NCBI GenBank assembly: GCA_934351445.1
Contig: CAKRIZ010000037.1
Span: 1 to 20,938 of the forward strand
Direction of reading: 5' to 3'
Origin: an uncultured Eubacterium sp.
Lineage (GTDB): Bacteria > Bacillota > Clostridia > Lachnospirales > Lachnospiraceae
DNA: 20,938 bases
Below, one piece after another: positions 1 through 6,954 of the stretch (its first letter is position 1; each line of letters starts with the position of its first letter). Below the pieces are notes generated by a model that did not search any database, was not told the DNA's origin, and saw only the letters and a program-made list of their open reading frames with translations. The position numbers and the translations under genes were made by a program.

Positions 1-95
1 GAAGTTCGTTTACGAATCGCTCGCACTTCGCCGGACAAAAGTCGCAGTTGACAGAAACCACTGTGCCCACAGCCGTTAGCCCTGCGTCATATACT
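1..95. other. Gene-free left edge
   Basis: I see no coding region here that has a ribosome binding site or a recognisable product. The only structure is a short inverted repeat, TTCGT-tt-ACGAA, near positions 5-16. The stretch lies outside the fold-back element that begins near 96. It may be the end of a larger element cut by the window edge. Confidence 0.4.
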
Positions 96-472
96 GTTTG
101 CGAAACATTTTAGTAGGTGAATGGAGCATGCAAGCACTATCAACTCAGATGCAGAAGTAGCAGCGCGAGCAAAGGTGTGTCTGATTTTGCTGCCTTTGCA
201 CGATGGAGAGGAGACTCGTAACTCGTGGAAGCCGTAATTGAATCAGGTCGAAGCATTTGCTGCTGAGACCGTAAGAACATGATTCAGGTGTGCAAAAATT
301 CCATTGCGAAGCAATTTTGCATGAATTTTTGCATCTTGGAACTGCAAGTTCCAAGAGCGGCTCATCGGAATGGTTCGTGCAACGAAAGCAAAACAGACAT
401 GCTTGCGGGAGCTGCGACCTCTTAACAATGTGCTTGCATGACCAAAAACCTGACAAAAATAGTTTCGCAAAC
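96..472. mobile_element. MITE-like fold-back element (no transposase)
   Basis: The ends are exact inverted repeats: GTTTGCGAAAC at 96-106 and GTTTCGCAAAC at 462-472. A second exact pair lies inside them: CATGCAAGCAC at 127-137 and GTGCTTGCATG at 430-440. The spacers between the two pairs also match imperfectly in inverted orientation. A third, imperfect block pairs roughly 157-203 with 375-417, including TTTTGCT and TTGCACGA matches. The arms are thus about 100 bp each around an interior of about 170 bp that carries its own hairpins. No transposase is encoded, and small open frames inside lack context. This suits a non-autonomous miniature inverted-repeat element. A long structured non-coding RNA is the main alternative. 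I cannot define a target-site duplication; both flanks are AT-rich with TATA-like steps. Confidence 0.6.
291..355. repeat. Two adjacent hairpins inside the fold-back element
   Basis: The first hairpin has arms TGCAAAAATTC (291-301) and GAATTTTTGCA (323-333), with a smaller ATTGC-gaa-GCAAT hairpin (303-315) in its loop. The second is a perfect 9 bp stem with a 3-nt loop: CTTGGAACT (335-343), gca, AGTTCCAAG (347-355). They sit in the centre of the element at 96-472 and give its transcript a strong predicted secondary structure. Confidence 0.6.
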
Positions 473-484
473 GCCTATATATAG

Positions 485-515
485 AAAAAGGATGAGACAA
501 TGTCTCATCCTTTTT
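485..515 (-). terminator. Intrinsic terminator of the ispE-gntR operon
   Basis: Arms AAAAAGGATGAGACA (485-499) and TGTCTCATCCTTTTT (501-515) form an almost loopless palindrome. Read leftward, the stem ends in a run of T, and it lies about 30 bp past the gntR stop codon. Because A and T runs flank both sides, it could also stop rightward transcripts leaving the fold-back element. Confidence 0.8.
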
Positions 516-546
516 AGTATGCTTCTTCCTTCTGATATTATGTGTT

Positions 547-1224
547 TTACTTTTCCTGCTCACGAATAATATTCTTTACAACATCTACCTGATTACTGAT
601 ATGTTTGCGGATCATCTCTGTCACCGCATCCTTATCTTTTTCCATGATCCCACGATAGATCGCTTCATGCTCTCGTAAAAGCTGCTCATGGTTGCTTGGA
701 TTTTTCAGATACTCGACGCGATACCGGTACATCTGCTCACGCAGATTATTTAACATATTGATCAGCTTTAGATTGTCAGTCGCCTGATAGATCACATCAT
801 GGAATTCCACATCTGCCTCAGCCATCCGTTTCAAGTCGCCGCTCTTTAAAGAATCCTCAAAATTCTCCATATTTTCACGCAGTCTTGCGACCTCTTCCTC
901 CGTAATCTTATCACAGGCGACCTGGACAGATAACTCCTCAAGTGCCTCCCTGATCTCCAGGACATCCTGCATATCCTTCTCAGTCATACCGGCCACGATC
1001 GCACCTTTTCTCGGAATCGTGATCGCCAGTCCCTCCTGTTCCAGCATCCGGATCGCCTCACGGATCGGTGTACGGCTCACACCCAGTTTTGCCGCCAGCT
1101 GCAGCTCCATCAGACGTTCCCCCGGTACCAGATCGCCACGCAGAATTGCCTCCCGCAACGTATTAAATACCACATCCCGAAGTGGCAGATAAGCATCCAT
1201 ATTTAATTCTAATTGATCATTCAT
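547..1224 (-). CDS. GntR-family transcriptional regulator, FCD (FadR/VanR) subfamily
   Basis: The protein has 225 residues, the usual size for the subfamily. Residues ~10-80 form the winged helix-turn-helix, with the signature around LGVSRTPIREAIRMLEQEGL. Residues ~85-220 are the helical FCD ligand domain. Its likely metal-site residues are the Asp and His of the DVEFHD stretch, the His of REHEAI and the His of IRKHIS. FCD domains usually bind small carboxylates, but the ligand cannot be read from sequence. The ATG start overlaps the ispE stop as ATGA and has AAGGAG 8 nt upstream, so the gene is translationally coupled to ispE. It probably represses its own operon through the palindrome at 2140-2149; this is inference. 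Confidence 0.92.
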   Translation of the reverse strand: MNDQLELNMDAYLPLRDVVFNTLREAILRGDLVPGERLMELQLAAKLGVSRTPIREAIRMLEQEGLAITIPRKGAIVAGMTEKDMQDVLEIREALEELSVQVACDKITEEEVARLRENMENFEDSLKSGDLKRMAEADVEFHDVIYQATDNLKLINMLNNLREQMYRYRVEYLKNPSNHEQLLREHEAIYRGIMEKDKDAVTEMIRKHISNQVDVVKNIIREQEK

Positions 1225-2102
1225 CTGTTTATCTCCTTATTATACGGTTTCGTCACATACACCTGCTTGGCAAGCCCGCTGTCCCGAATCTGCTCTTTCG
1301 CCTTATACGCCTTCGTCTTGTCCAGAAATATACCAAAGACCGTCGGTCCGCTGCCACTCATCATCGCAGATAACGCCCCCTGTGCGATCATCAGCTGCTT
1401 GATCTGCGTAATCTGCGGATGCATCGGAATCGTCACATCCTCCAGTACATTTCCCATATGCGCTGCCAACGACTGCAGATCCTGCGCCTCCAGATCCTGT
1501 ATCTGTGCATCAATCGGTGGATGCTGCGGCCGCTTTAACGCATCGAGCGTCTGATATACCAGTTTGGTCGACACACTCACCGGCGGCTTGGCTATGAGCA
1601 CATAACATCCCGGCATAGGTGGCAGGGATGTCAGTTCTTCCCCAATCCCCTCAGCAAGTGCCGTGCCGCGCAACAGGCAGAACGGTACATCCGCTCCGAT
1701 CTGCAGACCGTACTCCATCAGCCTCTGCATCGGGATCCCCAGCCTCCACAGCTTGTTCATGCCATACAGCACTGCTGCTGCATCCGTACTCCCCCCTGCC
1801 ATACCGGCTGCGACCGGAATACACTTATGGATGCGCAGATCCACACCACCGATCTGCGGATAATCATGCTTTAACAACTCAGCTGCCTGATATGCAATAT
1901 TATGATGGTCTGTTGGTAAGAAATTTAGATTTGTAGCCAGCGTCACGCCCTTATGTGATGCCTTTCGAACCGTCACCCAGTCATACAGATCAATCGTCTG
2001 CATGATCATACGCACTAGATGATAGCCGTCCTCACGTACACCGGTGACATCCAGACCAAGATTGATTTTTGCCAGCGCCTTTAGATGAATTACATTTGCC
2101 AT
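1221..2102 (-). CDS. ispE: 4-diphosphocytidyl-2-C-methyl-D-erythritol kinase
   Basis: This is a GHMP-family kinase of the methylerythritol phosphate pathway. It phosphorylates the 2-hydroxyl of CDP-methylerythritol with ATP, making precursors for isoprenoids. At 293 residues it is of normal length. Visible motifs are AKINLGL with the catalytic Lys12, the glycine-rich ATP loop PVAAGMAGGSTDAAA (~96-110), GADVPF with the likely catalytic Asp138, and the third GHMP motif MSGSGPTVFG near residue 250. I chose the ATG at 2102, which has GAGG about 8 nt upstream; an in-frame GTG two codons earlier sits too close to that site. The gene leads a two-gene operon with gntR, overlapping it by 4 bp. A SigA-like promoter lies near 2162-2190. 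Confidence 0.96.
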   Translation of the reverse strand: MANVIHLKALAKINLGLDVTGVREDGYHLVRMIMQTIDLYDWVTVRKASHKGVTLATNLNFLPTDHHNIAYQAAELLKHDYPQIGGVDLRIHKCIPVAAGMAGGSTDAAAVLYGMNKLWRLGIPMQRLMEYGLQIGADVPFCLLRGTALAEGIGEELTSLPPMPGCYVLIAKPPVSVSTKLVYQTLDALKRPQHPPIDAQIQDLEAQDLQSLAAHMGNVLEDVTIPMHPQITQIKQLMIAQGALSAMMSGSGPTVFGIFLDKTKAYKAKEQIRDSGLAKQVYVTKPYNKEINR

Positions 2103-2139
2103 GTCCACATCCTCTATCTTGTATGTTGTCCACTGTATT

Positions 2140-2149
2140 TTGTATACAA
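2140..2149. promoter_or_regulatory. Candidate GntR operator TTGTATACAA
   Basis: A perfect 10 bp palindrome lies about 6-15 nt downstream of the predicted ispE transcription start and before the start codon. FCD-type GntR proteins commonly bind short palindromes with GT...AC half-sites of this kind. The regulator is encoded in the same operon, so autorepression is the simplest reading. No footprint is available. Confidence 0.5.
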
Positions 2150-2161
2150 TCAGTTGTCTCT

Positions 2162-2190
2162 ATGTTACAGTTTTACAAAAAAAAAGTCAA
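2162..2190 (-). promoter_or_regulatory. Candidate SigA promoter for ispE-gntR
   Basis: Read leftward, TTGACT (2190-2185) and TAACAT (2167-2162) are separated by 17 nt, with a T-rich spacer. The -35 box is a good match and the -10 box is moderate (4 of 6). Transcription would start near 2155, just upstream of the TTGTATACAA palindrome. Confidence 0.5.
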
Positions 2191-2245
2191 CCATGAGTTA
2201 TATTTTTCCGTTTTCCTGACGATATATACTGTAAAGTAACAGCAT

Positions 2246-2263
2246 ACCGGAACGGATTCCGGT
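2246..2263. promoter_or_regulatory. Inverted repeat in the leader of the unknown gene at 2301
   Basis: ACCGGAA (2246-2252) and TTCCGGT (2257-2263) are perfect 7 bp arms around a 4-nt centre. The repeat lies just downstream of a TATACT box (2225-2230) and 37 bp before the start codon. It could be an operator or an mRNA hairpin. The TATACT box has no good -35 partner, so the promoter itself is not assigned with confidence. Confidence 0.4.
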
Positions 2264-2300
2264 CAGAACACAAATTTAATTACCACGGAGGGTGAGGCAT

Positions 2301-2957
2301 ATGAGCGTAAATTCTATTGGAACAGCGGCTGCCGCATACGCGCAGCAGGCATACGGTACACCAGCAGCAAAATCAACGAAGCAGACCGGGAAATCTGACA
2401 CAACAGCAACAACTGCCAACGTCAAAGATACAGAGTCTACGGAAAAAAATGACCGCGATACCGCAGTCATCTATGAAAAGCATTCTTCCGGTCAGACAGA
2501 TAAGACTACTTCCCATGCAGCAATCATTGCACAGTTAAAGGCAGACAGCGAAGCACGTACTGCCCAGCTACAGAGTCTGGTAGAAAAGATGATGGCAAAG
2601 CAGGGACAGACACTGGCGACTGCAGATGATATGTGGGCATTCCTGGCAAAGGGCAATCTCAAAGCGGATCCTGAAACCATTGCACAGGCAAAAAAAGATG
2701 TTGCAGCGGACGGTTACTGGGGAGCCGAACAAACTTCCGACCGTATTCTGTCATTTGCAAAGGCTCTGGCAGGTGATGACCCGGACAAGGCAGACGAATT
2801 GCTAAATGCATTTAAAAAAGGCTACAGTCAGGCTACCAAGGCATGGGGCCGCGATCTTCCTTCCCTGTGTTCAGACACTTACGATCTGGTAGAAAAGAAA
2901 TTCAATGAATGGAAGAATTCCACCAGGGATGCCGCTACAACAGAAGAAAATGCTTAA
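2301..2957 (+). CDS. Conserved-looking protein of unknown function
   Basis: I do not recognise a named family. The start is the ATG at 2301, with GGAGGG 8 nt upstream. The 218-residue protein has no signal peptide or membrane segment. Residues ~1-20 are Ala-rich. Residues ~20-75 are low-complexity Thr/Ser/Lys and look disordered. From ~75 to 205 the sequence is predicted helical, with a patterned stretch (DGYWGAEQTSDRILSFAKAL, then GDDPDKADELLNAFKKGY, then WGRDLPSLCSDTYDLVEKKF) that reads like a conserved domain. I have an unverified impression of similar C-terminal domains in other Clostridia. The gene stands alone, divergent from ispE, and ends at a shared convergent terminator. It is likely cytoplasmic or exported without a classical signal. 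Confidence 0.8.
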   Translation: MSVNSIGTAAAAYAQQAYGTPAAKSTKQTGKSDTTATTANVKDTESTEKNDRDTAVIYEKHSSGQTDKTTSHAAIIAQLKADSEARTAQLQSLVEKMMAKQGQTLATADDMWAFLAKGNLKADPETIAQAKKDVAADGYWGAEQTSDRILSFAKALAGDDPDKADELLNAFKKGYSQATKAWGRDLPSLCSDTYDLVEKKFNEWKNSTRDAATTEENA

Positions 2958-2964
2958 TCGGAAA

Positions 2965-2992
2965 AGATGCCCGGTCAAATGACCGGGCATCT
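2965..2992. terminator. Convergent bidirectional terminator
   Basis: AGATGCCCGGTCA (2965-2977) and TGACCGGGCATCT (2980-2992) form a perfect 13 bp stem. It lies between the ends of the rightward gene at 2301-2957 and the leftward exporter gene at 3012-3866. Leftward it is followed by TTTTC, so it works best as the terminator of the exporter operon. The rightward T-run is weak. Confidence 0.75.
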
Positions 2993-3011
2993 CGTTCAAT
3001 ATCCAAAACTA

Positions 3012-3866
3012 TTAAAATTGTATTCCGAGGAGGCTGATGAGCAGTCCCCAGATGACAGCCAATACATACAGCAGACAGACAATTATCAGATTCTGTCTGC
3101 TGTTTCTGTTTAAACGGAATAGTACAAGCAATCCAACACCTGCATTTGCCAAAAGCCCGGCCATCATCATGCCTGCTCCGATCACACCGTCCACATACAG
3201 GCTCGTAATAACAACAGACGATGCGCAATTAGGAATCAATCCGACCAATGCAGCGGCCATCTGTCCGATCAGCGGCTGATTGGAAAAAACACCTGAGAGT
3301 GTATCCTCACCCACCAGATGAATCAATGTATTGAGCACCAGTGAAATAATGATAATGTACACAAAAATGCGCACGGTATGCTTACATGCTGATACAAAAA
3401 CGCCATCCTCACAATGGCAGTGTTCCTCCTCGCAGACCGTATGGATATTCATATTGTCATCCGAGCGGTGCAACAGACGATGCAGACACAATTCTACCAG
3501 AAAACCACTGACCATTGCGATCAGCATCTTACAGCCAAGCAGCTTCAATATGGTCCCCGCCGGTACAGCCGAAGACAATAAGATCGGCAGCATCTCATCC
3601 GAAGTAGACAGATAGATCGCAATCAGCGTACCTACCGTAATGACGCGGCCAGCAAACAGACTCGATGCTGCTGCTGAGAATCCACACTGCGGTACGATTC
3701 CAAACACCGCACCTACAAACGGTCCGGCATGATCTACTGCCGCAATCCTGCCAAGCAGCCGGTCGCCCGCACGATGCTCCAGCAATTCCATACACAGATA
3801 TGTCAGGAATAAAAACGGGAGCAGCTTTACGCTATCGAGCAGCGTATCCATAATAATCTCTAACAT
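3012..3866 (-). CDS. Putative ArsP_2-family ten-TM heavy-metal exporter
   Basis: This 284-residue membrane protein consists of two homologous halves. Each has a Pro-Xaa-Cys motif in a helix: GIVPQCGFSAA (~57-66) and GLIPNCASSVV (~209-219). That pattern marks the ArsP_2 family, often annotated as a putative manganese or heavy-metal transporter. A hydrophilic loop between the halves (residues ~142-163) is rich in His and Cys (H142, C145, H149, C150, H151, C152, C161, H163) and looks metal-binding. The substrate is not known. The gene lies 24 bp after the CNNM gene, in the same operon. The exact start is uncertain: the ATG at 3866 has only a distant AGAGGA, and the ATG at 3851 is possible. Confidence in the family is higher than in the function. 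Confidence 0.82.
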   Translation of the reverse strand: MLEIIMDTLLDSVKLLPFLFLTYLCMELLEHRAGDRLLGRIAAVDHAGPFVGAVFGIVPQCGFSAAASSLFAGRVITVGTLIAIYLSTSDEMLPILLSSAVPAGTILKLLGCKMLIAMVSGFLVELCLHRLLHRSDDNMNIHTVCEEEHCHCEDGVFVSACKHTVRIFVYIIIISLVLNTLIHLVGEDTLSGVFSNQPLIGQMAAALVGLIPNCASSVVITSLYVDGVIGAGMMMAGLLANAGVGLLVLFRLNRNSRQNLIIVCLLYVLAVIWGLLISLLGIQF

Positions 3867-3890
3867 AATAATTACTTATTCATCCTCTTT

Positions 3891-5174
3891 CTATTTTTTT
3901 TCCTGTTCTTTCGGTTCATCCGGCAGTGTCACCAACACCGTCTCAATTCGCTTTTTGTCCATCGACAGAATCTGGAAACGCACACCTTCTGCTGTCTCAT
4001 AGCACTCTCCGACCTCTGGAAAATGTTCCAGCAGCTCCAGTAAAAAGCCTCCCAGCGTATCTGAATCCTCGGATTCGTAGCTGACACCGGTCAGGTCGCA
4101 GAAATCCTCCAGATTCATAGAACCACTCACCCGGTATTCCCTGCCCTCGCGGATCACTTCGTATTCTGCCTTCTCGTCGACATCGTATTCATCACGGATC
4201 TCCCCAACGATCTCCTCCAGCAGATCCTCCATCGTGATCAGTCCCGCTGTGACTCCGTACTCATCCAATACGATCGCCAGATTTACAGCATTGCTTTTCA
4301 TCTCCATAAATAATTCATACGTGTTCTTGTACTCATATGTGAAGAACGGCTCGCGCATCAGCTCTCGGACAGAAAAATGCTCCTTGCTGTCTTCATATGC
4401 CAGCACATCCTTCATATTCAGGATACCGATCACATCATCCGTAGTCTCCTCATACACCGGTAATCTAGAAAAATAGCTGTCACGGTAGATCGACAGCATC
4501 TCATCGTAAGTACTGTTGACATCGATAAAACACATGTCGATACGGGGGATCATGACCTCTTTGGCACGGTCATCACCAAAATCGAACAGATTATGGATCA
4601 TATCGCGCTCTTTATCCTCGATCACACCGCTCTCCTGGCCAACATCCACGATCGTGCGCAGCTCTTCCTCTGTCATCGACCGGATCTCCTCACCCGGACG
4701 GACACCGATCAGGTGCAAAAACATCTGTGACAGCCAGTTCACAATAAAGATAACCGGTGTCAGTATCACCATCAGTATCCATATGACATTACAAAATCTC
4801 AATGCGAGTTTATCAGCGCGTATCGTCGCAATTGTCTTGGGCGATATCTCTCCAAAGATCAGAATCAACAAGGTCAAAATACCTGTTGCAATACCTGCAG
4901 CGACATTGCCAAATACACGGATCGCCAGTGAAGTCGCCAGCGAAGATGCAGACAGATTCACGACATTATTCCCGATCAGTATTGCACTGAGCATCTTGCC
5001 GGAATGCTCCGTGATCTTCAACACCTTTTCTGCACGTGGATTATGATCCTGCACCAACGTGCGCATATATATTTTGTTGACTGTCGTAAATGCAGTCTCC
5101 GCAGACGAAAAGAATGCGGACAGTGCCAACAGCACGACTAAAATAACCAGTTGACCGATGTCTGATTGGTTCAT
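3891..5174 (-). CDS. CNNM/CorC-type hemolysin-family membrane protein
   Basis: The protein has 427 residues. The N-terminal DUF21/CNNM membrane domain (~5-155) includes FFSSAETAFT (21-30) and GEISPKT (108-114). A pair of CBS domains follows (~205-330), with DEYGVTAGLITMEDLLEEI at 304 onward, and then a CorC_HlyC domain (~345-418). Members of the family export or regulate magnesium and other divalent ions; CBS pairs bind ATP-Mg in characterised homologues. The ion here is not determined. I chose the ATG at 5174 because GGGAGG lies 5 nt upstream; a longer frame to 5231 lacks a ribosome binding site and runs into the promoter. The ArsP_2 exporter follows it in the operon, which suggests a shared role in metal homeostasis. 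Confidence 0.92.
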   Translation of the reverse strand: MNQSDIGQLVILVVLLALSAFFSSAETAFTTVNKIYMRTLVQDHNPRAEKVLKITEHSGKMLSAILIGNNVVNLSASSLATSLAIRVFGNVAAGIATGILTLLILIFGEISPKTIATIRADKLALRFCNVIWILMVILTPVIFIVNWLSQMFLHLIGVRPGEEIRSMTEEELRTIVDVGQESGVIEDKERDMIHNLFDFGDDRAKEVMIPRIDMCFIDVNSTYDEMLSIYRDSYFSRLPVYEETTDDVIGILNMKDVLAYEDSKEHFSVRELMREPFFTYEYKNTYELFMEMKSNAVNLAIVLDEYGVTAGLITMEDLLEEIVGEIRDEYDVDEKAEYEVIREGREYRVSGSMNLEDFCDLTGVSYESEDSDTLGGFLLELLEHFPEVGECYETAEGVRFQILSMDKKRIETVLVTLPDEPKEQEKK

Positions 5175-5202
5175 ATATGCCTCCCGAAAAACTTTTCCAA
5201 CT

Positions 5203-5231
5203 ATTTTATCATATTTCTCTATTTTCCACAA
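5203..5231 (-). promoter_or_regulatory. SigA promoter with extended -10 for the CNNM operon
   Basis: Read leftward, TTGTGG (5231-5226) and TAAAAT (5208-5203) are 17 nt apart, with a TG one base before the -10 box (TGATAAAAT). It lies between the last gene of the Tad cluster and the CNNM start. I see no terminator between the two, so some read-through from the Tad cluster is possible. Confidence 0.75.
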
Positions 5232-5243
5232 CGAATTTTTTCA

Positions 5244-5831
5244 TTACTGGCCATTCTGCCCAGAACGGCTGTTTTTCAGCTTTATGATCCTGCTGCCGCT
5301 GAATACAAAGCGGTCGAGCCCATCACCTAATTCCCTCGGGTCAAATCCCGTAAACAGCTGTGGTCCCTGTGGCATCTGATACCAGTCATCATATGCGGTA
5401 TATGGGAATTCCAGACGAAGCCTCGTCTGCTCCCGGCGGATCCGCTTTGCCTCATTCATCTGATATTGCAGTGTATCCCGGAATGCATCCAGATCCTGCA
5501 TCGTCCACGCATACGGATATTGCCTGAATTGGTGAAGTGTCACTGCCTCACACACACGCAGTGCACAGTCCTCATCCGTCAGGTCAAACTGCAGGCGCAG
5601 CAATTTTGCATACTGCTCCTGCATCTGATCCATGCGGATGATCAATATTCCGTCATTTTTCTGTGTCTCCACGACATCCATCAACGCATCCTCAGCGACC
5701 CGGTCCATCTTGCGGTCATAGATCACCTGTGAGGTATACTGTCCGTCCAGTCGCTGAATCTTTAGATCCCGCCCCAGAAACAGGCACACACAGATCGCTG
5801 CAAATAACATACAATAATCAGTAAGCCTCAT
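5244..5831 (-). CDS. Single-TM protein at the end of the Tad-like cluster
   Basis: I do not recognise the family. The 195-residue product starts with a short basic N-terminus and one hydrophobic segment (~6-20), followed by a large hydrophilic region with many Gln, Arg and Asp residues that is probably extracytoplasmic. This is the layout of minor pilins and TadE/TadF-like proteins, but no sequence motif proves it. The ATG at 5831 is preceded by GGAGGGACGG at a somewhat long distance. An in-frame ATG at 5849 has no ribosome binding site. The gene overlaps the end of the preceding pilin-like gene by 14 bp, so the two are co-translated. It is the last gene of the cluster. Confidence 0.78.
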   Translation of the reverse strand: MRLTDYCMLFAAICVCLFLGRDLKIQRLDGQYTSQVIYDRKMDRVAEDALMDVVETQKNDGILIIRMDQMQEQYAKLLRLQFDLTDEDCALRVCEAVTLHQFRQYPYAWTMQDLDAFRDTLQYQMNEAKRIRREQTRLRLEFPYTAYDDWYQMPQGPQLFTGFDPRELGDGLDRFVFSGSRIIKLKNSRSGQNGQ

Positions 5832-6294
5832 ATTTGACCGTCCCTCCATACCGAATGCTCACCGTGTGATCAGCCCAACCCGGCAGCAGCACATATCCCG
5901 CCTGTTTCTCTACCGTTACCGTCAGGAAATCTCCCCTGTGGAAAAAATACTGCTGACCCTGTTCCACACAATTCCATATATCTTCTTCATCCCGATAGGT
6001 CTCGCAGCGCACATAACGGCCGGTTTCTTCATCACAGACATACTCCGGCTGTTCATGCGAGATCCGGATCTGATAAAGTGATGATTTTGTCGACAGAGCC
6101 GTATGAAAACTTCGCAGCATCTGTCCACTCACATATCCGGTATTGCAGACGCTGTCCACAAAATGGGTCACCTCCGTCAACAGGTACAGCTGCTCCGCTG
6201 TCTTCACCCGCTCATTCATATATACGAGCGGCATACCAAATAATATGATCGCCGCCAGAAACAGACTGACTACTTTTCCAAAGATATCATTCAT
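5818..6294 (-). CDS. Pilin-like single-TM protein of the Tad-like cluster
   Basis: The 158-residue product has a six-residue N-terminus ending in Gly (MNDIFG), a hydrophobic helix (~7-25), then a region starting NERVKTAEQLYLL that continues the helix, as in pilins. The C-terminal part (~70-158) is polar, with Cys residues, and looks extracytoplasmic. It resembles a TadE/minor pilin in architecture, without the +5 Glu of classical type IV pilins. Its start codon overlaps the stop of the 57-residue gene (ATGAATGA), and its own end overlaps the next gene. No family name can be given from sequence alone. Confidence 0.8.
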   Translation of the reverse strand: MNDIFGKVVSLFLAAIILFGMPLVYMNERVKTAEQLYLLTEVTHFVDSVCNTGYVSGQMLRSFHTALSTKSSLYQIRISHEQPEYVCDEETGRYVRCETYRDEEDIWNCVEQGQQYFFHRGDFLTVTVEKQAGYVLLPGWADHTVSIRYGGTVKYEAY

Positions 6295-6460
6295 CTGCTG
6301 CCTCCCTGGTCACGGATACACTACTCCGCATATCCACCTGATCCAACGGTGCAAACAGGTCATCCACGTACCTGCCACCCAGCAGCATCAGGCTGAGTGC
6401 CAATACAAATACCCCTGCAGATGCCGCCAGATATAATCCTTCTGTCACATGCTCCATCAT
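6287..6460 (-). CDS. 57-residue single-TM protein in the Tad-like cluster
   Basis: This small gene fills the gap between two pilin-like genes. It starts at ATG 6460 with AGGAG four nt upstream and ends in an 8-bp overlap with the next gene (ATGAATGA). The product begins MMEHVTEGLYLAAS, has one hydrophobic helix (~9-28) ending LLGGR, and a short polar tail. Its EGLYLAA stretch parallels KGLMLAA in the 149-residue protein encoded just upstream, which hints at common processing or assembly. Coding is supported by the ribosome binding site, the tight overlaps and the clean frame. The length is short even for Flp-type pilins, but similar to them. Function is unknown; a small major pilin or a pilus-base subunit are both possible. 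Confidence 0.75.
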   Translation of the reverse strand: MMEHVTEGLYLAASAGVFVLALSLMLLGGRYVDDLFAPLDQVDMRSSVSVTREAADE

Positions 6461-6466
6461 CCACTC

Positions 6467-6916
6467 CTACTGCTGTACAAATTCCAGTCCGGTAATCGTT
6501 CCGTTCGCATCACGCACAACGGCTCCTAAAAAACGCCCGGTTGGATTAATATAGTTCACACTCGTAGGTGTCTGTGCCCGCTTGACATCATTTAATGAAA
6601 CTGTGCCAAGGCTGCCATCACTCTCGCTGAACTGGTAGTTATAAAAACTCGTATTTTTCTTCGTCTGCACTTTAATTCCGATCATCTCATCACTGAACTT
6701 CCGTATAACATTGATGACTTCACTGCCGGAAACTTCTGTATTCTCATATATCGTCTTCGACGTATCGGCAAACTCTGCCTGAAGTTCATGGATCTGTCCT
6801 GTGCCGCTGCTGGCGGTATCCGATGCCTCACGGGCAATATAAAATCCAAGACTGATAATAATACAGGTAATAATGATGCCCGCCGCGAGCATCAATCCCT
6901 TTAAACTATTCTCCAT
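6467..6916 (-). CDS. Pilin-like single-TM protein (family often mislabelled ABC transporter permease)
   Basis: The 149-residue product starts MENSLKGLMLAAGIII, with a single helix (~8-28), then a polar, Ser/Thr/Asn-rich domain ending with strand-like segments (NPTGRFLGAVV, TGLEFVQQ). It has no permease features. From memory, Clostridia relatives with this N-terminus are labelled as permeases in databases; that is unverified. The position just downstream of the Tad ATPase and F-protein genes suggests a surface or pseudopilin role. The Gly7 before the helix could be a leader cleavage point, but the usual Glu at +5 is Ala. The start is ATG 6916 with GGGAGG 5 nt upstream. A long hairpin precedes the gene. 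Confidence 0.82.
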   Translation of the reverse strand: MENSLKGLMLAAGIIITCIIISLGFYIAREASDTASSGTGQIHELQAEFADTSKTIYENTEVSGSEVINVIRKFSDEMIGIKVQTKKNTSFYNYQFSESDGSLGTVSLNDVKRAQTPTSVNYINPTGRFLGAVVRDANGTITGLEFVQQ

Positions 6917-6954
6917 AGATTCCTCCCATTCAAATTTTTTGCTCCTTTTTCAGT

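Noticed and set aside
290..484. Small rightward open frame (64 codons) inside the fold-back element, and overlapping leftward frames
   Set aside because: No ribosome binding site; the frame runs through hairpins and an inverted repeat arm, so it is better explained as non-coding repeat sequence.
2200..2230. SigD-type flagellar promoter for the gene at 2301 (GACGATAT resembles the -10 consensus)
   Set aside because: No TAAA box at the required distance upstream; the match is probably chance.
4516..5046. Rightward open frame of 176 codons opposite the CNNM gene
   Set aside because: Antisense to a clear domain-bearing gene; low-complexity Ser/Ile composition typical of a shadow frame.
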